From assembly GCF_037038585.1 (NCBI RefSeq), contig NC_092525.1:29352367-29416366 (forward strand): a DNA stretch of 64,000 bases. Reading direction: 5' to 3'. The notes under the pieces were generated by a model. It searched no databases and was not told where the DNA came from. It saw only the letters and a list, made by a program, of their open reading frames with translations. The first letter of the stretch is position 1. Each line of letters starts with the position of its first letter. This document shows positions 1-11,928 of the stretch, one piece after another. The position numbers were made by a program, and so were the translations under genes. Source of the DNA: Patagioenas fasciata. Its lineage: Eukaryota; Chordata; Aves; Columbiformes; Columbidae.

Positions 1-3000
1 AGCTATATACTCCTTAAGTACTTTTGACTACCACATACCTTTTTTAAATAGACATTGTATGTTTACATGTGGTTTTTACATTTTACCTGAGCAGAGAAGC
101 AAGTCCCTGATGGCATTGCTAAAGCACCACACTTATATTCTTCTTAATTTATTGCTGCTCATTCTCCAAATTTCCAATCACAAACCTTTGAGCCAGTGTT
201 TTAGCCTAATCATAAACAGGTATAGAATTTATCCAAGATACTTCTAGTTCTTCTCACTATAAAAGATTATGATGAGAGGGATAAGTAACTCCATCACTCC
301 ACAGCAAAAAGCAAGGATTACAGCATCCTGATCTCTGCGGGAAGGTTAAGACACTGTGGTGAAGCTACACTAAATCAAAGGAAGCAACAACAGTACCCCA
401 TAGAGCACAAAGCTCTATCAACAACTTTAAAAAAATAAAAATGCAGACAAGAGTGCTAAGTTGTTATGGATGGCCGCTTCTTCATTTTGCCAAGTGTAAT
501 AATAGCAATCATCTGCTCCTTTTGCTGGTGATCACCATTACTCTTCTAGTTTGACTGAAATGTGTCCACACAGAAATAAATCCAAGCAAATCCCTGCTTC
601 ATCTGAATTCAGCTGAATGGATCCCAGCTAATTCCAGTTCAAAAATGACAGAGTGGTGTTAGAATAAAGATGAGCCACTGCTTGTAAATGTTATCAGCTC
701 TTAAATCTTCGTCTTATCAGCTGGAAGGGATTGACTAAAACACACACACTCCCCTTCCATCTGGAAACTGAAGGAAGCAGAGGCTGAAAAGACCACTTCT
801 TAAATTGTTTATTTCAATGACCAATGCACACCTACAACTTCGACTGCCTAACACAGGGTAAGTTTTACCCTATGAAGTTCAAAGAACTCAACCTAGTTCA
901 TGAGTTACCCAGTCAGTAGAACTCATATGAATTTGTAGGCTGTATGTAAATTGGACTTAACACCACACACAACAGTGGCCAAATTTTACTGAACTACTAA
1001 TCATAAACAGGTTCTATAAGTCTGTAAGGAAGTATGTGCATCAAAACACAAAAATTGCTTCATATTTGATAAGACATTCGATACAGAGGTACTGATGAGC
1101 ATTTGCTATTACAATTGTCCCAGAAGTTCCATTTTCCCAATCCTTTGGTTGTCTTAAGAACAATTACATACACAATTCAGTTCTTGCAAACCGAAGAACA
1201 ACAGGTTACGTAGTAACAAGTTCTGGAGGACAGCCACATGTTCACATTGAAGTCAAATACAACGTTTCATTAGCCAAAGTTTGAACTACTTCACATTAAG
1301 AAACAAAATCATTTCAGCCTGACTGCAATAAATTTCAAGATCAATCTGAAGTGTTTTTAGACAAAACACTCAACTGTGGAAGAGGTGGGTTTGGAGGAGA
1401 GAGAACAGAAACCTTGTTGTCTCTATTTATTTACATATATACATTACGTACACATACAGAGGTATATAAACATACAACTATAACACACTTTTAAGGCAGA
1501 GGATGATATAACGATAAATTGTCCTTAGGTGCTGAAGCCACCCAAGCACGAAACATAGGAAGTAATTCTGAACAAACCTTCAAGGAAGACTAAAGATTTT
1601 AGCTGGATGTCTATGAAGCAGTAGAATGGAAACCCATCAAATTCTTGAAAGGTGAGAGCTTCCCCCTCCCCAAAATCAGGTGACAACCCTAAGAAAACAG
1701 CTCATTTTAGGTTTGGTTCTGAGCAGTAAGGAAGATCCAGTGGGGAAACAAAAACAAAGAACCCACACAACCCAAACACATCAACAAACATTCAGGTAGA
1801 ATTCAGGTGACAATAAGTTTGCGGTGATTGTGAAATTGAAGGAATAAGCATGGTTAAACAGAGATAGCTAGTTGTTTCTGAGAGGTTTTTTTGTACAAAG
1901 TCTCCTGGGAAAGACTGTATAAGGACTGTTACTGAAACAAAATCCTGCACTAGCTCTAGAACCAGAAATCATACAGCAAGTTATCGCAGTACTGTGCTCA
2001 CACCTGCAAATCTCCCAAAGGTGAGACTTACCATAAGTGCAACAACACGACTGCTGTGCTGCCATCTCCAAGCAGCCAGAGGCACGTGGATTTACCAACA
2101 GGGGTCAGTACAGACCGTGTCTACAAGGCAAGTCACCCACCGCATGAACACACTCTGTGTTACACCTACAGCTGTGAGAGATTCGACTGCACAAACCATA
2201 GGAAGCCCAGTAAGAAGCCAATCTGATTTTACCTGAGGCTTTTAAAAAAATCACCTGTAAATTAAAGGGACCTTAAAAAACAGGTGCAAAGTGACTCGTG
2301 AAGTAAACAACTGATCCCTTCAACCACTTGCAACATGGTGCGTATGCAAGAACTTTCATCAGAACTGGAACACATGATCCAGAGTAGAATCCAGCAGAAA
2401 CCCTGTACTCAAACACGTTGTGTCTGAATGAGGATGCTTTAGTGAGGACTTAATAACACAATTTTAACACTGAATTACATAAGTATGCATGTAATAGTGT
2501 TTTAAAACAGAACAGCCCACATAGTAGATTTCAACTTCAAACAAGCTCTCAGGTAGCAAAATACCACATACAGTTCTGTTGTCCATGCTTCAAGAACATC
2601 AATATAGCAGAGTATTTGTAAGAGAATCATAAAAATGACAAAACAGTTATGTGAGTTCAGGAAATAAATTACTTGGCAAACATAAGCTAAGGAGAATGTA
2701 AGAAGTAAGAATTAAAAAAAAAAAATAATTAGAACTGAAGATTTTTAGAACTTGCTGACAAAAATTTGGGGGGCTGAAATAATTAGATTTAATTTTGAAA
2801 TAAGCATCAGGCACTGGCCATACCCAAGCTAGGCCACAGTGAAATAAAGAAGAGCTCCAAGAACATACAGAAAATCCCCTTTACAAATGTTTAATTTCCA
2901 CATCTCACACATGGAGAGCAAAGGAACAGCGTTTTTTGAACTCAATAAATAATTTTCTCTATAGGGCTCCTTGTTTGCTTGTCACATGTTTGTTTTTCCA

Positions 3001-4582
3001 AGGCATGAACCATCTACTTTCACTGAAGGCATTCCTCACCTCTCCGCTACTCCTCTCTACTAAGAGACGCTTGCTAAGATACTGTTCTATTCCAGCCCAA
3101 AATCTAGACTTAACATACAGATACCTGAACGTAGCAGTATAACAACAGGTCCAACTGATGACTATTGAGTAAATCCCAATTCTTAATATCTATAATGAAC
3201 AAAAATAAGTAAGAGTCTTCTCAATTCCAGTAAGCCAAATTCTTCAGTGATGAATTTCTGGAAAGTATCTCAGTTTCTCTGTTTAACCTTCTCCTATACA
3301 GAATGTTTTCTGGCATAGATTTCATTTCTGGTCACACCATCAAAAAGTTATTATGCTTAAAAGAAAGACATGAGAACAAACTCACACAAACATTTATTTC
3401 TTTATATATGAACCATTAAGAAAAATATTTGTCTTCTGAGCTCTTAAAAAAATATCCATTCTTGAACAGACTACACATACAGTAATCCTCAGACAACTGC
3501 AAAGTGACTCAACATCAAAGTCAAAACCAAGTGCTACAGTAGCAACTACTGTAACCAAGGTTAAGGATTTTATAGTACGATTTGAGACTCAGAGAAACAT
3601 GACAAATAGTAGGATACAACTACCTCCAAATCTGCATTGCTGCATTCTCTCAAGGCTCTTAGATTAAGAGCACCAGTAATCCCTGTCCATACTGCGGCTT
3701 CTGATAAAGACAACTTTAAGTTCCATGTGGAAGGAGACACTGTTGGGCTTAAATGACATTTCCATGTTTGTCCACTTCAAACTGAAGTACTGACTTATAG
3801 ACTGAAATACCACCATAAAACAACTCTGTCAAGAATGAAGCACGACGGAGACACTACTACCATTGTCTGTTCTCTACCTATACACTGTACAGAGTACTAA
3901 AGTTATTTTGAATTTCTGCTTATATTTTACTACAGATTTTTCAGTAGCAATTTAGTCAAGTCCTTACTGTTTTTTCCACCTTTGTGAATTTATGTGCTAC
4001 ATAAAGTATCACTTAGTTATACCAGGATGTGTTAATTCCTGCTTCTCACTGAGAGACAAGGATGTTTGCTGTAGTGCTGGTTTTTGCCACGGAGCTATCA
4101 ACTTAGAAATGAAGCCACATTCCCAGACAAAAGATCCTGTGGCAAGCAGCAGGCACGAAACAGTTACAAACCCTGGGTCCTGTACCTCATGCCAAGGCCA
4201 GGCTTCCTCCTCAGCAAAAAGCCTGGCAGTACGGCCAGCAAGATCCCAGGTTCTAACAGCACTCCTCCAGAAAGCGCCGAGTCGCATCCCCAAAACGGAG
4301 TGCATCCCGCCGAGACGCTGGGCTCTAGCTGAGGGGCTGGCGGAGCCGGTCGCTACCCACGGGAGCGCTCCCGGTCGGAGGAAGCTCTCTAGCAGCTCCC
4401 AGCGCTCTGCCGACCGGCCCCTCCGGACGGCGGGCCCGGAGGCCCGGCCTGCCCACCCGGCCCCGGCCCGCGGCGCCCCGGCCCGGCCCCGCCGAGAGGC
4501 AGACGTGGCACTGGCCAAGGCGGGAGGCGCCGCTTCCTGCGCGCTGGGAGACGCTCCCGCCCCGCGCCCCCCGGCCCGGTAC
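1..4582 (-). other. SLC30A7: SLC30A7 intron 2 (left-edge segment)
   Basis: AT-rich sequence to the left of SLC30A7 exon 2. I looked on the minus strand for the next ZnT7 exon (the segment after IWSN containing ISDSFHMFFD in known ZnT7 proteins) and did not find it, so this appears to be intron. The last 350 bp (from about 4230) belong to the CpG island. Apart from short A-runs (for example near 2714) I see no recognisable repeat or RNA gene. Confidence 0.6.
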
Positions 4583-4684
4583 CTGTTACTCCAGATACCG
4601 TAGAGCAGCTCCACGAAGGCGAAGGAGAGGTTGAGGCAGAGAAAGAAGAAGAGGTTGCGGGAGGTCTTGTCCGCTAGGATGGAC
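4583..4684 (-). CDS. SLC30A7: SLC30A7 coding exon 2
   Basis: 102 nt, beginning after a GTGCAG acceptor and ending before a GTACCG donor. It encodes SILADKTSRN followed by the first transmembrane helix (LFFFLCLNLSFAFVELLYGI). The intron between exons 1 and 2 is only 184 bp and lies inside the CpG island. Confidence 0.93.
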
Positions 4685-4948
4685 CTGCACACGGAGCACA
4701 CAGCGGGTCACTCGCAGCCGGCCCAGCGGGAGGCAGCAGCGGCAGGCCGGACCCGCTCGACCGGCGGCCCAGACACCCTCACCATCAGCCTCCCCCAGCC
4801 CCTCCGCGGGGCTCGACCGCGGCCCCGGCCCCCACTGCTCCCGGCCCGTCTCATCCTGGGCTGCTCACCTGAACCAGCCCGACACCTTCCTGAGCAGGTT
4901 GAACTTAGGCGGCTTGTACTCATCGTCCTTGATGGAGAGGGGCAACAT
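4583..4948 (-). CDS. SLC30A7: SLC30A7 (zinc transporter ZnT7), 5' end, partial
   Basis: Two minus-strand exons encode the N-terminus of ZnT7, a cation-diffusion-facilitator transporter that moves cytosolic zinc into the Golgi and early secretory pathway. The protein starts MLPLSIKDDEYKPPKFNLL, reaches KVSGWFR across the first junction, and continues with SILADKTSRNLFFFLCLNLS into the first membrane helix, ending at LLYGIWSN. This is nearly identical to the vertebrate ZnT7 N-terminus as I know it. The start ATG is at 4948 and reads leftward. Only about 60 of some 375 residues are here; the His-rich loop and remaining helices were not found in 1-4582, so intron 2 probably fills that stretch. 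The gene lies head-to-head with EXTL2, as in mammals. Identification is secure; the exon edges rest on GT-AG sites and frame continuity. Confidence 0.95.
4869..4948 (-). CDS. SLC30A7: SLC30A7 coding exon 1
   Basis: 80 nt, 26 codons plus two bases. It begins at the ATG (4948-4946) and ends at a minus-strand GTGAGC donor just left of 4869. The split codon AG|G gives Arg of WFR. The ATG has A at -3 but T at +4, an adequate start context. Confidence 0.93.
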
Positions 4949-5030
4949 GTTCCCGGTGCCGAGGCCGCGGCGTGCCCGGCGAGCAGGCGGGGCGGGAGCG
5001 TCGCCCCCAGCCGGCCCACACGCCAGTCTC

Positions 5031-5038
5031 ACTTCCGG
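5031..5038 (-). promoter_or_regulatory. ETS-family site (ACTTCCGG)
   Basis: ACTTCCGG on plus, CCGGAAGT on minus, a perfect ETS/GABP core 83 bp upstream of the SLC30A7 ATG. ETS sites of this type are typical of housekeeping and bidirectional promoters. Seen directly; function inferred. Confidence 0.5.
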
Positions 5039-5042
5039 CCTA

Positions 5043-5052
5043 CGCCTGCGCG
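5043..5052. promoter_or_regulatory. NRF1-like site (CGCCTGCGCG)
   Basis: A GC-palindromic CGCCTGCGCG resembling the NRF1 consensus (GCGCNTGCGC), 5 bp from the ETS site. ETS plus NRF1 pairing is common in bidirectional promoters. Confidence 0.4.
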
Positions 5053-5197
5053 CCGCCGCCGCACATGGCGCTGCGGGGGGCGTGGCGGAGCGGGCGTGCA
5101 GGGCGGGGCTGCCGGTGGGTGCCGCCCGGGCCCGTCGCTGTGTGGGCTCCGAGGTGCCGGTCACAAGGCAGAGCGCGCGCTGCCCGTGCTGGTGCGG

Positions 5198-5202
5198 CCA
5201 AT
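5198..5202 (+). promoter_or_regulatory. CCAAT box between SLC30A7 and EXTL2
   Basis: GGCCAATGG at 5196-5204 matches the NF-Y core and lies about 250 bp upstream of the SLC30A7 ATG, on the EXTL2 side of the shared island. Confidence 0.35.
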
Positions 5203-5850
5203 GGAAAAACCAAACCAGGCTCCAGAACGGGAATTCTCGTCCGTGCCCCGCTCACCATGCCCGGTGCTCTCGGAGCAGCTGCTGCGGCAGCTCTCGGTTC
5301 GGGGCTGGGGCGGCGGTCTGGTCCCCCGCGGCCGAGCCCGGGCTGTGGCGTACCGCCGCGCCCTGGGAACCTCTGTGACAGCCAGTGCCGGGCGGCGGGA
5401 GGACTCCCTGCCCGCGGCAGCACCCCGAACTACAACCCGCGGCCTGCCGGGAGGAAGCGGAGAGACGCCCCACAGGAAGCGGGGTACGGCGGCGCCGCCG
5501 TAGCGCTGCGGCGATCGCGCCTGGGCCACCCCTGAGTCACCGGAGCGGCCTGCGCGGGCGGGCCCAGCCGATCTGTGGGGTGCCGGGCCGGCACCTCCTC
5601 TGCCGTGCCCTGCCGCCGTCTCGCTGCTGTTGGCGACGCTTCGGAAGCCCAGCCCAGCTGCGGGAAGCGCCGCACCGTCGGGGAAGCGAACGGCGGCACC
5701 GGCGCCCTCCTGAACGTGAGCGAAACCGCGCGGGAGGGGCGGCCGGGCTCCGCGGCTCGCTCCGGCAGCCGGAGCTGCTGCGGCGCGGCGGGTAATAGTT
5801 GTGAAATGCTGTGGGGAGGTGCTGCCTAGGGAGAGAGGGGAGCTCGTTCA

Positions 5851-8626
5851 AGAGCTCTTTTTCTTGGAAGGAGGATTAAAGTGCTGTATTTTGATACGGG
5901 GTTTTTATTTTTGTCAGTTGTGTTTTGAAAAGGTCTTCTCTACAGGGGATAGTGTAAGAATTTTTTAAAGAGATGAATCGTACATTGTAATTTCCTAACT
6001 CAGTTGGCAAAACTGATCATCGGTTTCTTACTGGAAAGTGCTATGATGCTAATTCCAAAGATTTTTATATAGATGTTTATTTTAATAAGATAATAGATAA
6101 TAATATCTTTACTTACTGTTACAGCCTATTGAGTAAACACAGGAATCTATGGCAAGCCAGGGAGTCTCATTACCACAGTGAACAACATCTACACTTTCAT
6201 CTTAACTATGTTTTTAAACTAAGTAATTGTTATAGTAGAATTGGTAAGTATTGTTGTGTCAAGGTTGCAACTGGGGAAAGAGAGTCTAAGGTCCGCCTTT
6301 TTGCTAGCACATATGACCAATATATGGTATGATTGTTTACACCTATAAAATTAAGCAATCAAAAATTAAGTTCTGAAAATAGTTTCAATGACCTCTCCAG
6401 CCTCACAAAGTCAGTCAGTGGTAAAAACGGAACTTAAATTTGGAAGACCTGTATGTATGGACACATTCAGATATCTGGTATCCACACAAGTTGGCAATTC
6501 TGTACTTTTAAGAAGTAAGCTTATAGAACCTAAACAAATTACTCTTACAAAATTTCATGTAGATTTGATTACTAAATACAACTTCTTGCTCTCTATATTT
6601 TTATAGTACCATTCCTACATAAAAAGTAAAAACTCCCTTTCTTTGTTCAGCTAGTCTTAGAAGAACAAAAATCCCTCCAACAACCTAGAGGCCTTAACAG
6701 ACACACATTTCTTAAGTTGCAGTCCTATATATTGTGCATCCTTCCTTTTTTGTGCTTATGCTCATATTTGCTTTCCCTTCTGCCAAGCTGCCAAACCAGA
6801 TGGGAAAAACAAAATGTTGTGTCTTAAACTTGTGTCTTAAACCTCTAACACAACTGGTAAGCTTAGTGGAAAGAGAGTGTGAAGGGGATGAGCCAGAAAA
6901 GAGTGTGGTAGCCAAATATGTATTTTAGTGGTGCCTGGTGAATAAAGCAACAGAAGTTCTGGAGACCTACTTGTATTTCTGTAGTTGACCCAAAGGACGG
7001 AAACACATAGACATTGCGTTGGTACAAAACAATAATTTTCCAAGCAGAGACATATGCTGTGCTTTTCTTTCTAACCAACTGCTGTAATAACTTCATTCTG
7101 GAGTGTTCATTGAAAGGCAGAGACAGATATTCAACTGAGCAACAGGAAAAGGAATTGGATAATTACCAAGAATATGTACTTCAATCAAGAACTGAGAGGA
7201 ATGTTTACTTGTATAAGAATGCTGGGTAGCATGTGGGAATAACTGTTAATCTTCAGTTACAGAGTCCCTTTCATTTCCAACAGATTCCAAGATCATAAAC
7301 AACTGTCCTAGAAAAACAATCCTACTTGGCAACTATGAGGTAAGTGGAGAGGTTTTTTAGACTAAAATAATTTACAGTAATATTTTCAAGGATGGTATAT
7401 GCACTGTGGATAAAAAGCGATCAAAACTTGTGAGGAAAAAACACATAGATACTCTCTTGTGAGAGACTGGGCTGTCCTGGATCACTTAATTTGATCAGAA
7501 CTCCCTGCTGAAGTCTTAGAACTTACTAATGGGGTAACATGAGTAGTATCTATAGATGAGTAACTGTTTAGTAGTAAGCTCAGAATATTCATCTTTTATT
7601 CAATTCATACTAATCTTGCAAGTAAAGGAGGAAGAACACATGTGGATGACACATTTGAGGTGCAAACTGTGGAATGCAGTGGCTGCTGGATCCTGCTCAG
7701 ATTACAATTTATGAATGTCTGGAGAACTGGTAGTGCTGCCTAAGAGACCTGAATGTTGGGGCTACCTTTGTAGGAGCTGCGTTTTAAGAGCTCCCGTTTA
7801 CTTCCAAAATCAGGAGGATCCAGAAGCCCCTGCCTTGCGCTAAGGCTGCTCTCCCATTTAGCTGATACATAGCACCCAGCCTCTGACATTTCCCATTTCC
7901 ACTGAGTTCTAGATTTAGCAGACCAGCTGTTACTGATGTTGTTGAATTCCTACATTACCCCATTTAGCACATTTCATGTGCTCCCCCTGTGTTAATAGCC
8001 CCAGTTATTAGGAACAGAATTGTATTTTCCATATTGTATTTTCCAATAACCATTACTGAGCAGATATACAAACTATTGACAAAATGGCCAGCAAATCAGT
8101 AATAGATCGTTCCTTCTGTTTATGGTGCCTAAGCAATGGAAAAAGAAAGAGCATTTAACTTCCTCTTTTCTGCCACAGCTCTTGAGGAGGCACCTTCTCT
8201 CCCTTTTGTTTCCCAGCTGAGGCAGAGCTCCTGCAATGCTGAAAATACTAAATCTCTGTACAAATTTGCTTTCTAATTTCAGCTGGATGGGTCTGGTGAA
8301 GTATGTAGATGTTCAATCAAAAATGCAGTACTGAGAAAATAAGAGACAATGAACAATATAGACTTAAAGAATTGCACGATTCATTTTTCACAGAACAATG
8401 AAATTCAAAGTTAACAAAAAAAAAGGTGAAAAGCAAGTTAATGTAGAAGCTAAGTACCAGAAATATCTGTCTTGATAGCTGCAAGTAATTGACACAAGCC
8501 CTGAAATCCTCCGTATTTATTACTTAAACAAAAGTCTACTTAACATTATGGGAGTTTTGCTCAAGTAAGGGAGGTAACTATACATGGGATTAATGACTTT
8601 TCCTTTCCTGTTACTTGTTTTAAAGG
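5851..8626 (+). other. EXTL2: Presumed EXTL2 5'-leader intron
   Basis: AT-rich DNA between the CpG island and the first EXTL2 coding exon. Because EXTL2 starts in the shared CpG island in mammals, this is probably an intron after a non-coding first exon. One possible first-exon donor is CTGAAC|GTGAGC at 5716, but this is a motif guess. The acceptor is probably TTTTAAAG|GTATTT at 8626/8627. No coding sequence or repeat recognised. Confidence 0.5.
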
Positions 8627-8659
8627 TATTTTCACTTTTGTAAGCTTCCAGGAAGAGTT

Positions 8660-9053
8660 ATGGGAATCCGCCTACTACGCTTCACTTCTGTCGTGATCAT
8701 TGTCTTACTTCTTGTGGCAGGTGCTTTAACAGCTTTGCTTCCCAGTATCAAAGATGACAAAATGCCCAAATTGAAAAGGGAATCAAAAACCCAGAGTCAG
8801 TCTGCCTCGGATTCGTTTACTCTTATTATGCAGACATACAACAGAACTGACTTACTGCTAAAGCTTTTAAATCATTATCAAGCCATCCCCCACCTACATA
8901 AAGTAATTGTTGTGTGGAATAACATTGGTGAGAAGATACCAGAGGAAATGTGGAATTCCTTGGGGCCTCATCCTGTCCCTGTTGTCTTTAAAGTTCAAAC
9001 TGTAAATCGCATGAGGAACAGACTCCAGAATTTCCCTGAGCTGGAAACAAAAG
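8660..9053 (+). CDS. EXTL2: EXTL2 coding exon 1
   Basis: 394 nt from ATG (MGIRLLRF) to a GTAATC donor at 9054. Codons just upstream in frame (8639-8659) still read CKLPGRV, as in mammalian EXTL2 isoforms that begin 13 residues earlier. The position of that earlier ATG holds TAA (8621-8623), so 8660 is the start here. Confidence 0.94.
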
Positions 9054-11620
9054 GTAATCAGCAGTTCATATCACTACTACTACTATTATTTTCACACTTA
9101 AAATCTGAATGCTAAAAGAGAGATGGTTTGAGTTATATTATGTAATAAACCCATGGATCTGTTTGGCCACTTAACAGAATGTGGGTAATGTAGAATAAAC
9201 CTATTTTAATTATATTGGATGCACACCACCAGCAGCAGGCTAGAGGCTGTCAATGAAGAGTAAGGAAAAAAAGGATGTCAAATGCGTTTCATGGGCTTTT
9301 GCAACTGTGTCTGTTCTCCATTTTCTTTGTCAGCTAAACACAGGTAGTTCAGCCTCTCTTTCTTTTGTTGTGTAAACTGAAATTCATAGTGCATGTATCT
9401 GTTGAGTCTCTGCATTAACTTGGACTTAAGTTATCTGATAAAGACTTGATTTAATCCTTTCATTTTAAGACTAAGTTCTCAAGCATGTTCTGTTCTTCAG
9501 AGAAGCTTCCCTCTCTAGCTGTCTGGTTTCCTATCTCAAATTATTCATCCTTTTAAAGAGTATTCTTCCCAGTCTTTTGGCTATTCATTGAACTATTCTT
9601 CGTAAGCTCTTTCCAGGAAAAGAAACAAACACGGCTTATTGCTGTGCAAGTGGAAAAAAATCCCAGATGTTGCATTACAGACCTGACCTTACTCATGATT
9701 AGTAAAGATAATTCTGTTTATTCCCCCCTTCCTAACATGCCTTGCTACTCAAAACCCATGACTTCTAGGAACCCTAGAAGTCACTAGAAACTAGAAACTT
9801 CAGCTTCCTGAGTGTGTTACTTACTGTAATAGGATTTATTCTGACTATAAACTTAAAAATCTTTAATTCATCTGGAGTTCTGATCTAAGGTCTTTCCTTT
9901 ACCACTTGCTGATAGTCTTTTGCCTAGAATTTAAGGTAAAGATTCTTCATTCTGTAGTTAATCATATTGAACGTTGCCAGCACAATTTATTAAGGTTGCT
10001 TATTTAGAACTTGTAAGGATTGAGGAGACAGGTAACATGTTATACTAAGAATCCTTTATAAATCTCATACACAAAAGAATGGTATCTAACTCTTTATTTT
10101 AGTTGTATTTTTAAACAAGATCAGTAGAATTTCAAGTTGCTTTGTCAAACACTCCCAAGTTTTCCAACACAAATCTGACCAGCTGTCCTACAGATAATCA
10201 AAGGTTGCTGAGTTTTGTGGCAGATGATCTATAACTTAGGTTTGCTTCCAGTTACTGCAAAGCTGCAGCCTTGCTTTAGCTTTGAAATCTAAATGTTTTC
10301 TCAGTCTACTTTCAAGGAGTTACGATTCAGTTCTGCAGTTCAGCTTAATGGTTATAGAAGTTGCACAGCTACCTTGTCAAATACTGTGCTGCGTATTGTG
10401 CTCGTGTATTTCATCTGTTGGTAAGTTAAAAGTTTTTTCTTTGTTTTTTCCTCCCTTCAGCTGTTTTAATGATGGATGATGATACACTAGTCAGTGCTCA
10501 CGACCTTGCTTTTGCCTTTTCTGTTTGGCAGGTAATGTTTTGCGCCTTCGTAGGCAGTATTTGTGAATTACAATTGAGATTAATGGTTTTAATTAGAGTA
10601 ACATTATATCATAAAGTTTTACCATTGATTTTCTCGCTATAAATTTTAGGAGGATTGAAGTATTAAGTAGTAGAAATTGCAAAAATATTCTTCAGTAGTA
10701 GCTATACCTGTAATGTATAATTTTCAAATTATTAACTCTTCTTGTACACGGTCACTGAAGTTGCTGACTGCTGAATTTATTTAAATTTATAGCAAGCTGA
10801 AAAAAAAAAAAGTGGAGGTTTTTTCTCTCTAGGAGAAACTGTCTGTAAATGATTTGGAGTGTCAAATACACAGCTGCAAATAGCGGATAGATGTTTCTTG
10901 GCACTACATGATGTGGAATGAGGCATATTGTGTCAGTTTTGAAAAAACCTGTATTTAATTGCAACATTTATGCAGACCAAAGGACCATATGCCAACAATT
11001 CTTTCCTGGCAATAATTTTGTGCTCCTCTCATTTAAAAAAAAGCATAAACCTGTATAATGAAAATACTTAACACACATTTCACAGTGTGGCTTCATTTTG
11101 ATTTTTTTAAATTTCTTTTTTCTTTCAGCAATTTCCAGAGCATATAGTAGGATTTGTTCCTAGAAAGCACATTTCTACTCCTTCAGGTGTATATAGTTAT
11201 GGCAGCTTCGAATTGCAGAACCCCGGATTTGGAAACGGAGACCAGTATTCTATGGTTCTTATTGGTGCAGCATTTTTTCATAGTCGCTATTTAGAAGACT
11301 TTCAAAGACAGCCAGAAGCTGTTTATGCCTTAATAGATGAAACTCAAAATTGTGATGATATTGCCATGAATTTTCTGGTAGCCAAGCACACTGGAAAGCC
11401 TTCAGGAGTGTTTGTGAAGCCTGTTGATATAAGAAATTTAGAAAAAGACACTAACAGTGGCTATTCTGGAATGTGGCACCGAGCAGAACATTTGTTACAG
11501 AGATCTTACTGTGTAAATAAACTGGTTAATATTTATGATGGCATGCCTTTGAAATACTCTAATATCATGATTTCTCAGTTTGGTTTTCCTAATTATGCCA
11601 ATCACAAAAATAAAATGTAA
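8660..11620 (+). CDS. EXTL2: EXTL2, exostosin-like glycosyltransferase 2 (3 coding exons)
   Basis: Joined exons 8660-9053, 10461-10531 and 11129-11620 give 957 nt, 318 residues and a TAA stop. EXTL2 is an ER/Golgi type II membrane enzyme of the GT64 family that transfers alpha-linked GlcNAc or GalNAc to the glycosaminoglycan-protein linker and limits chain synthesis. Visible features: a short cytosolic tail, a signal-anchor helix at about residues 9-29 (VVIIVLLLVAGALTALL), the start of the catalytic domain at DSFTLIMQTYNRTD (about 51-64, with an N-glycosylation sequon at N61), and the metal/UDP-sugar-binding DDD at 137-139. NSGYSGMWHRAEH and the C-terminal SNIMISQFGFP also match vertebrate EXTL2. 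One Asn is inserted near the C-terminus (FPNYAN). All exons are present and intact. Confidence 0.96.
9054..10460 (+). other. EXTL2: EXTL2 intron 1
   Basis: 1.4 kb phase-1 intron with GT-AG ends. No repeat or other gene recognised. Confidence 0.85.
10461..10531 (+). CDS. EXTL2: EXTL2 coding exon 2
   Basis: 71 nt bounded by CTTCAG acceptor and GTAATG donor. It encodes AVLMMDDDTL through FSVWQ, which contains the catalytic DDD motif. Confidence 0.94.
10532..11128 (+). other. EXTL2: EXTL2 intron 2
   Basis: About 0.6 kb phase-0 intron with a pyrimidine-rich TTTCTTTTTTCTTTCAG end. It holds a short A-run near 10800 and nothing else that I recognise. Confidence 0.85.
11129..11620 (+). CDS. EXTL2: EXTL2 coding exon 3 (terminal)
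   Basis: 492 nt after a TCTTTCAG acceptor, ending in TAA at 11618-11620. It encodes QFPEHIVGFVPRKH to the C-terminus, the larger part of the sugar-nucleotide and acceptor-binding fold. Confidence 0.95.
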   Translation, partial: QFPEHIVGFVPRKHISTPSGVYSYGSFELQNPGFGNGDQYSMVLIGAAFFHSRYLEDFQRQPEAVYALIDETQNCDDIAMNFLVAKHTGKPSGVFVKPVDIRNLEKDTNSGYSGMWHRAEHLLQRSYCVNKLVNIYDGMPLKYSNIMISQFGFPNYANHKNKM

Positions 11621-11928
11621 GCCAATGAATTTAAGGTGTTAGATGTTAAGCAGTACTCAATGAATTGTACAGAGTTCAAGGACAGAAGGTGTAATTTGCC
11701 ATCTTTATTTGTAGACTCTGAATTTTTTCCATTTGGCTTTTAATGTATTTTTTTTTCATTTCTTACTAATTCTCCATGGTAAGTTCTGAGAAAACTTAAA
11801 AAATAGATATAAATGTTTAGTTATGAGAAAATCATCCTCTTTACTTAAAACCTGAAAAGCTATTATGATTAATTAGACAGGTTCTTCAGAAGCCTGCGGA
11901 CAAGAATGCACTCCTACCCTTCAGTATG

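Larger units (their letters stand above)
4240..5850. promoter_or_regulatory. CpG island, likely bidirectional SLC30A7/EXTL2 promoter
   Basis: About 1.6 kb of strongly GC- and CpG-rich DNA with sharp borders against AT-rich flanks. It contains SLC30A7 exons 1-2 and the presumed start sites of both genes. There is no TATA box at a plausible position, as usual for CpG-island promoters. Likely core motifs lie just upstream of the SLC30A7 ATG: an ETS site, an NRF1-like site and a CCAAT box (listed separately). The many long open frames on both strands here are a by-product of the high GC content. Confidence 0.8.

Noticed and set aside
4009-5851. Many long overlapping open frames on both strands (for example 230 codons minus and 290 codons plus)
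   Set aside because: They lie in a CpG island where stop codons are rare by composition. The peptides are Arg/Ala/Pro/Gly-rich with no family resemblance, apart from the embedded SLC30A7 exon pieces.
8660-9115. EXTL2 reading frame continuing past 9053 to a stop at 9115
   Set aside because: After ETK the frame enters intron 1 at a GTAATC donor. The extra codons do not match EXTL2, and exon 2 supplies the conserved AVLMMDDDTL.
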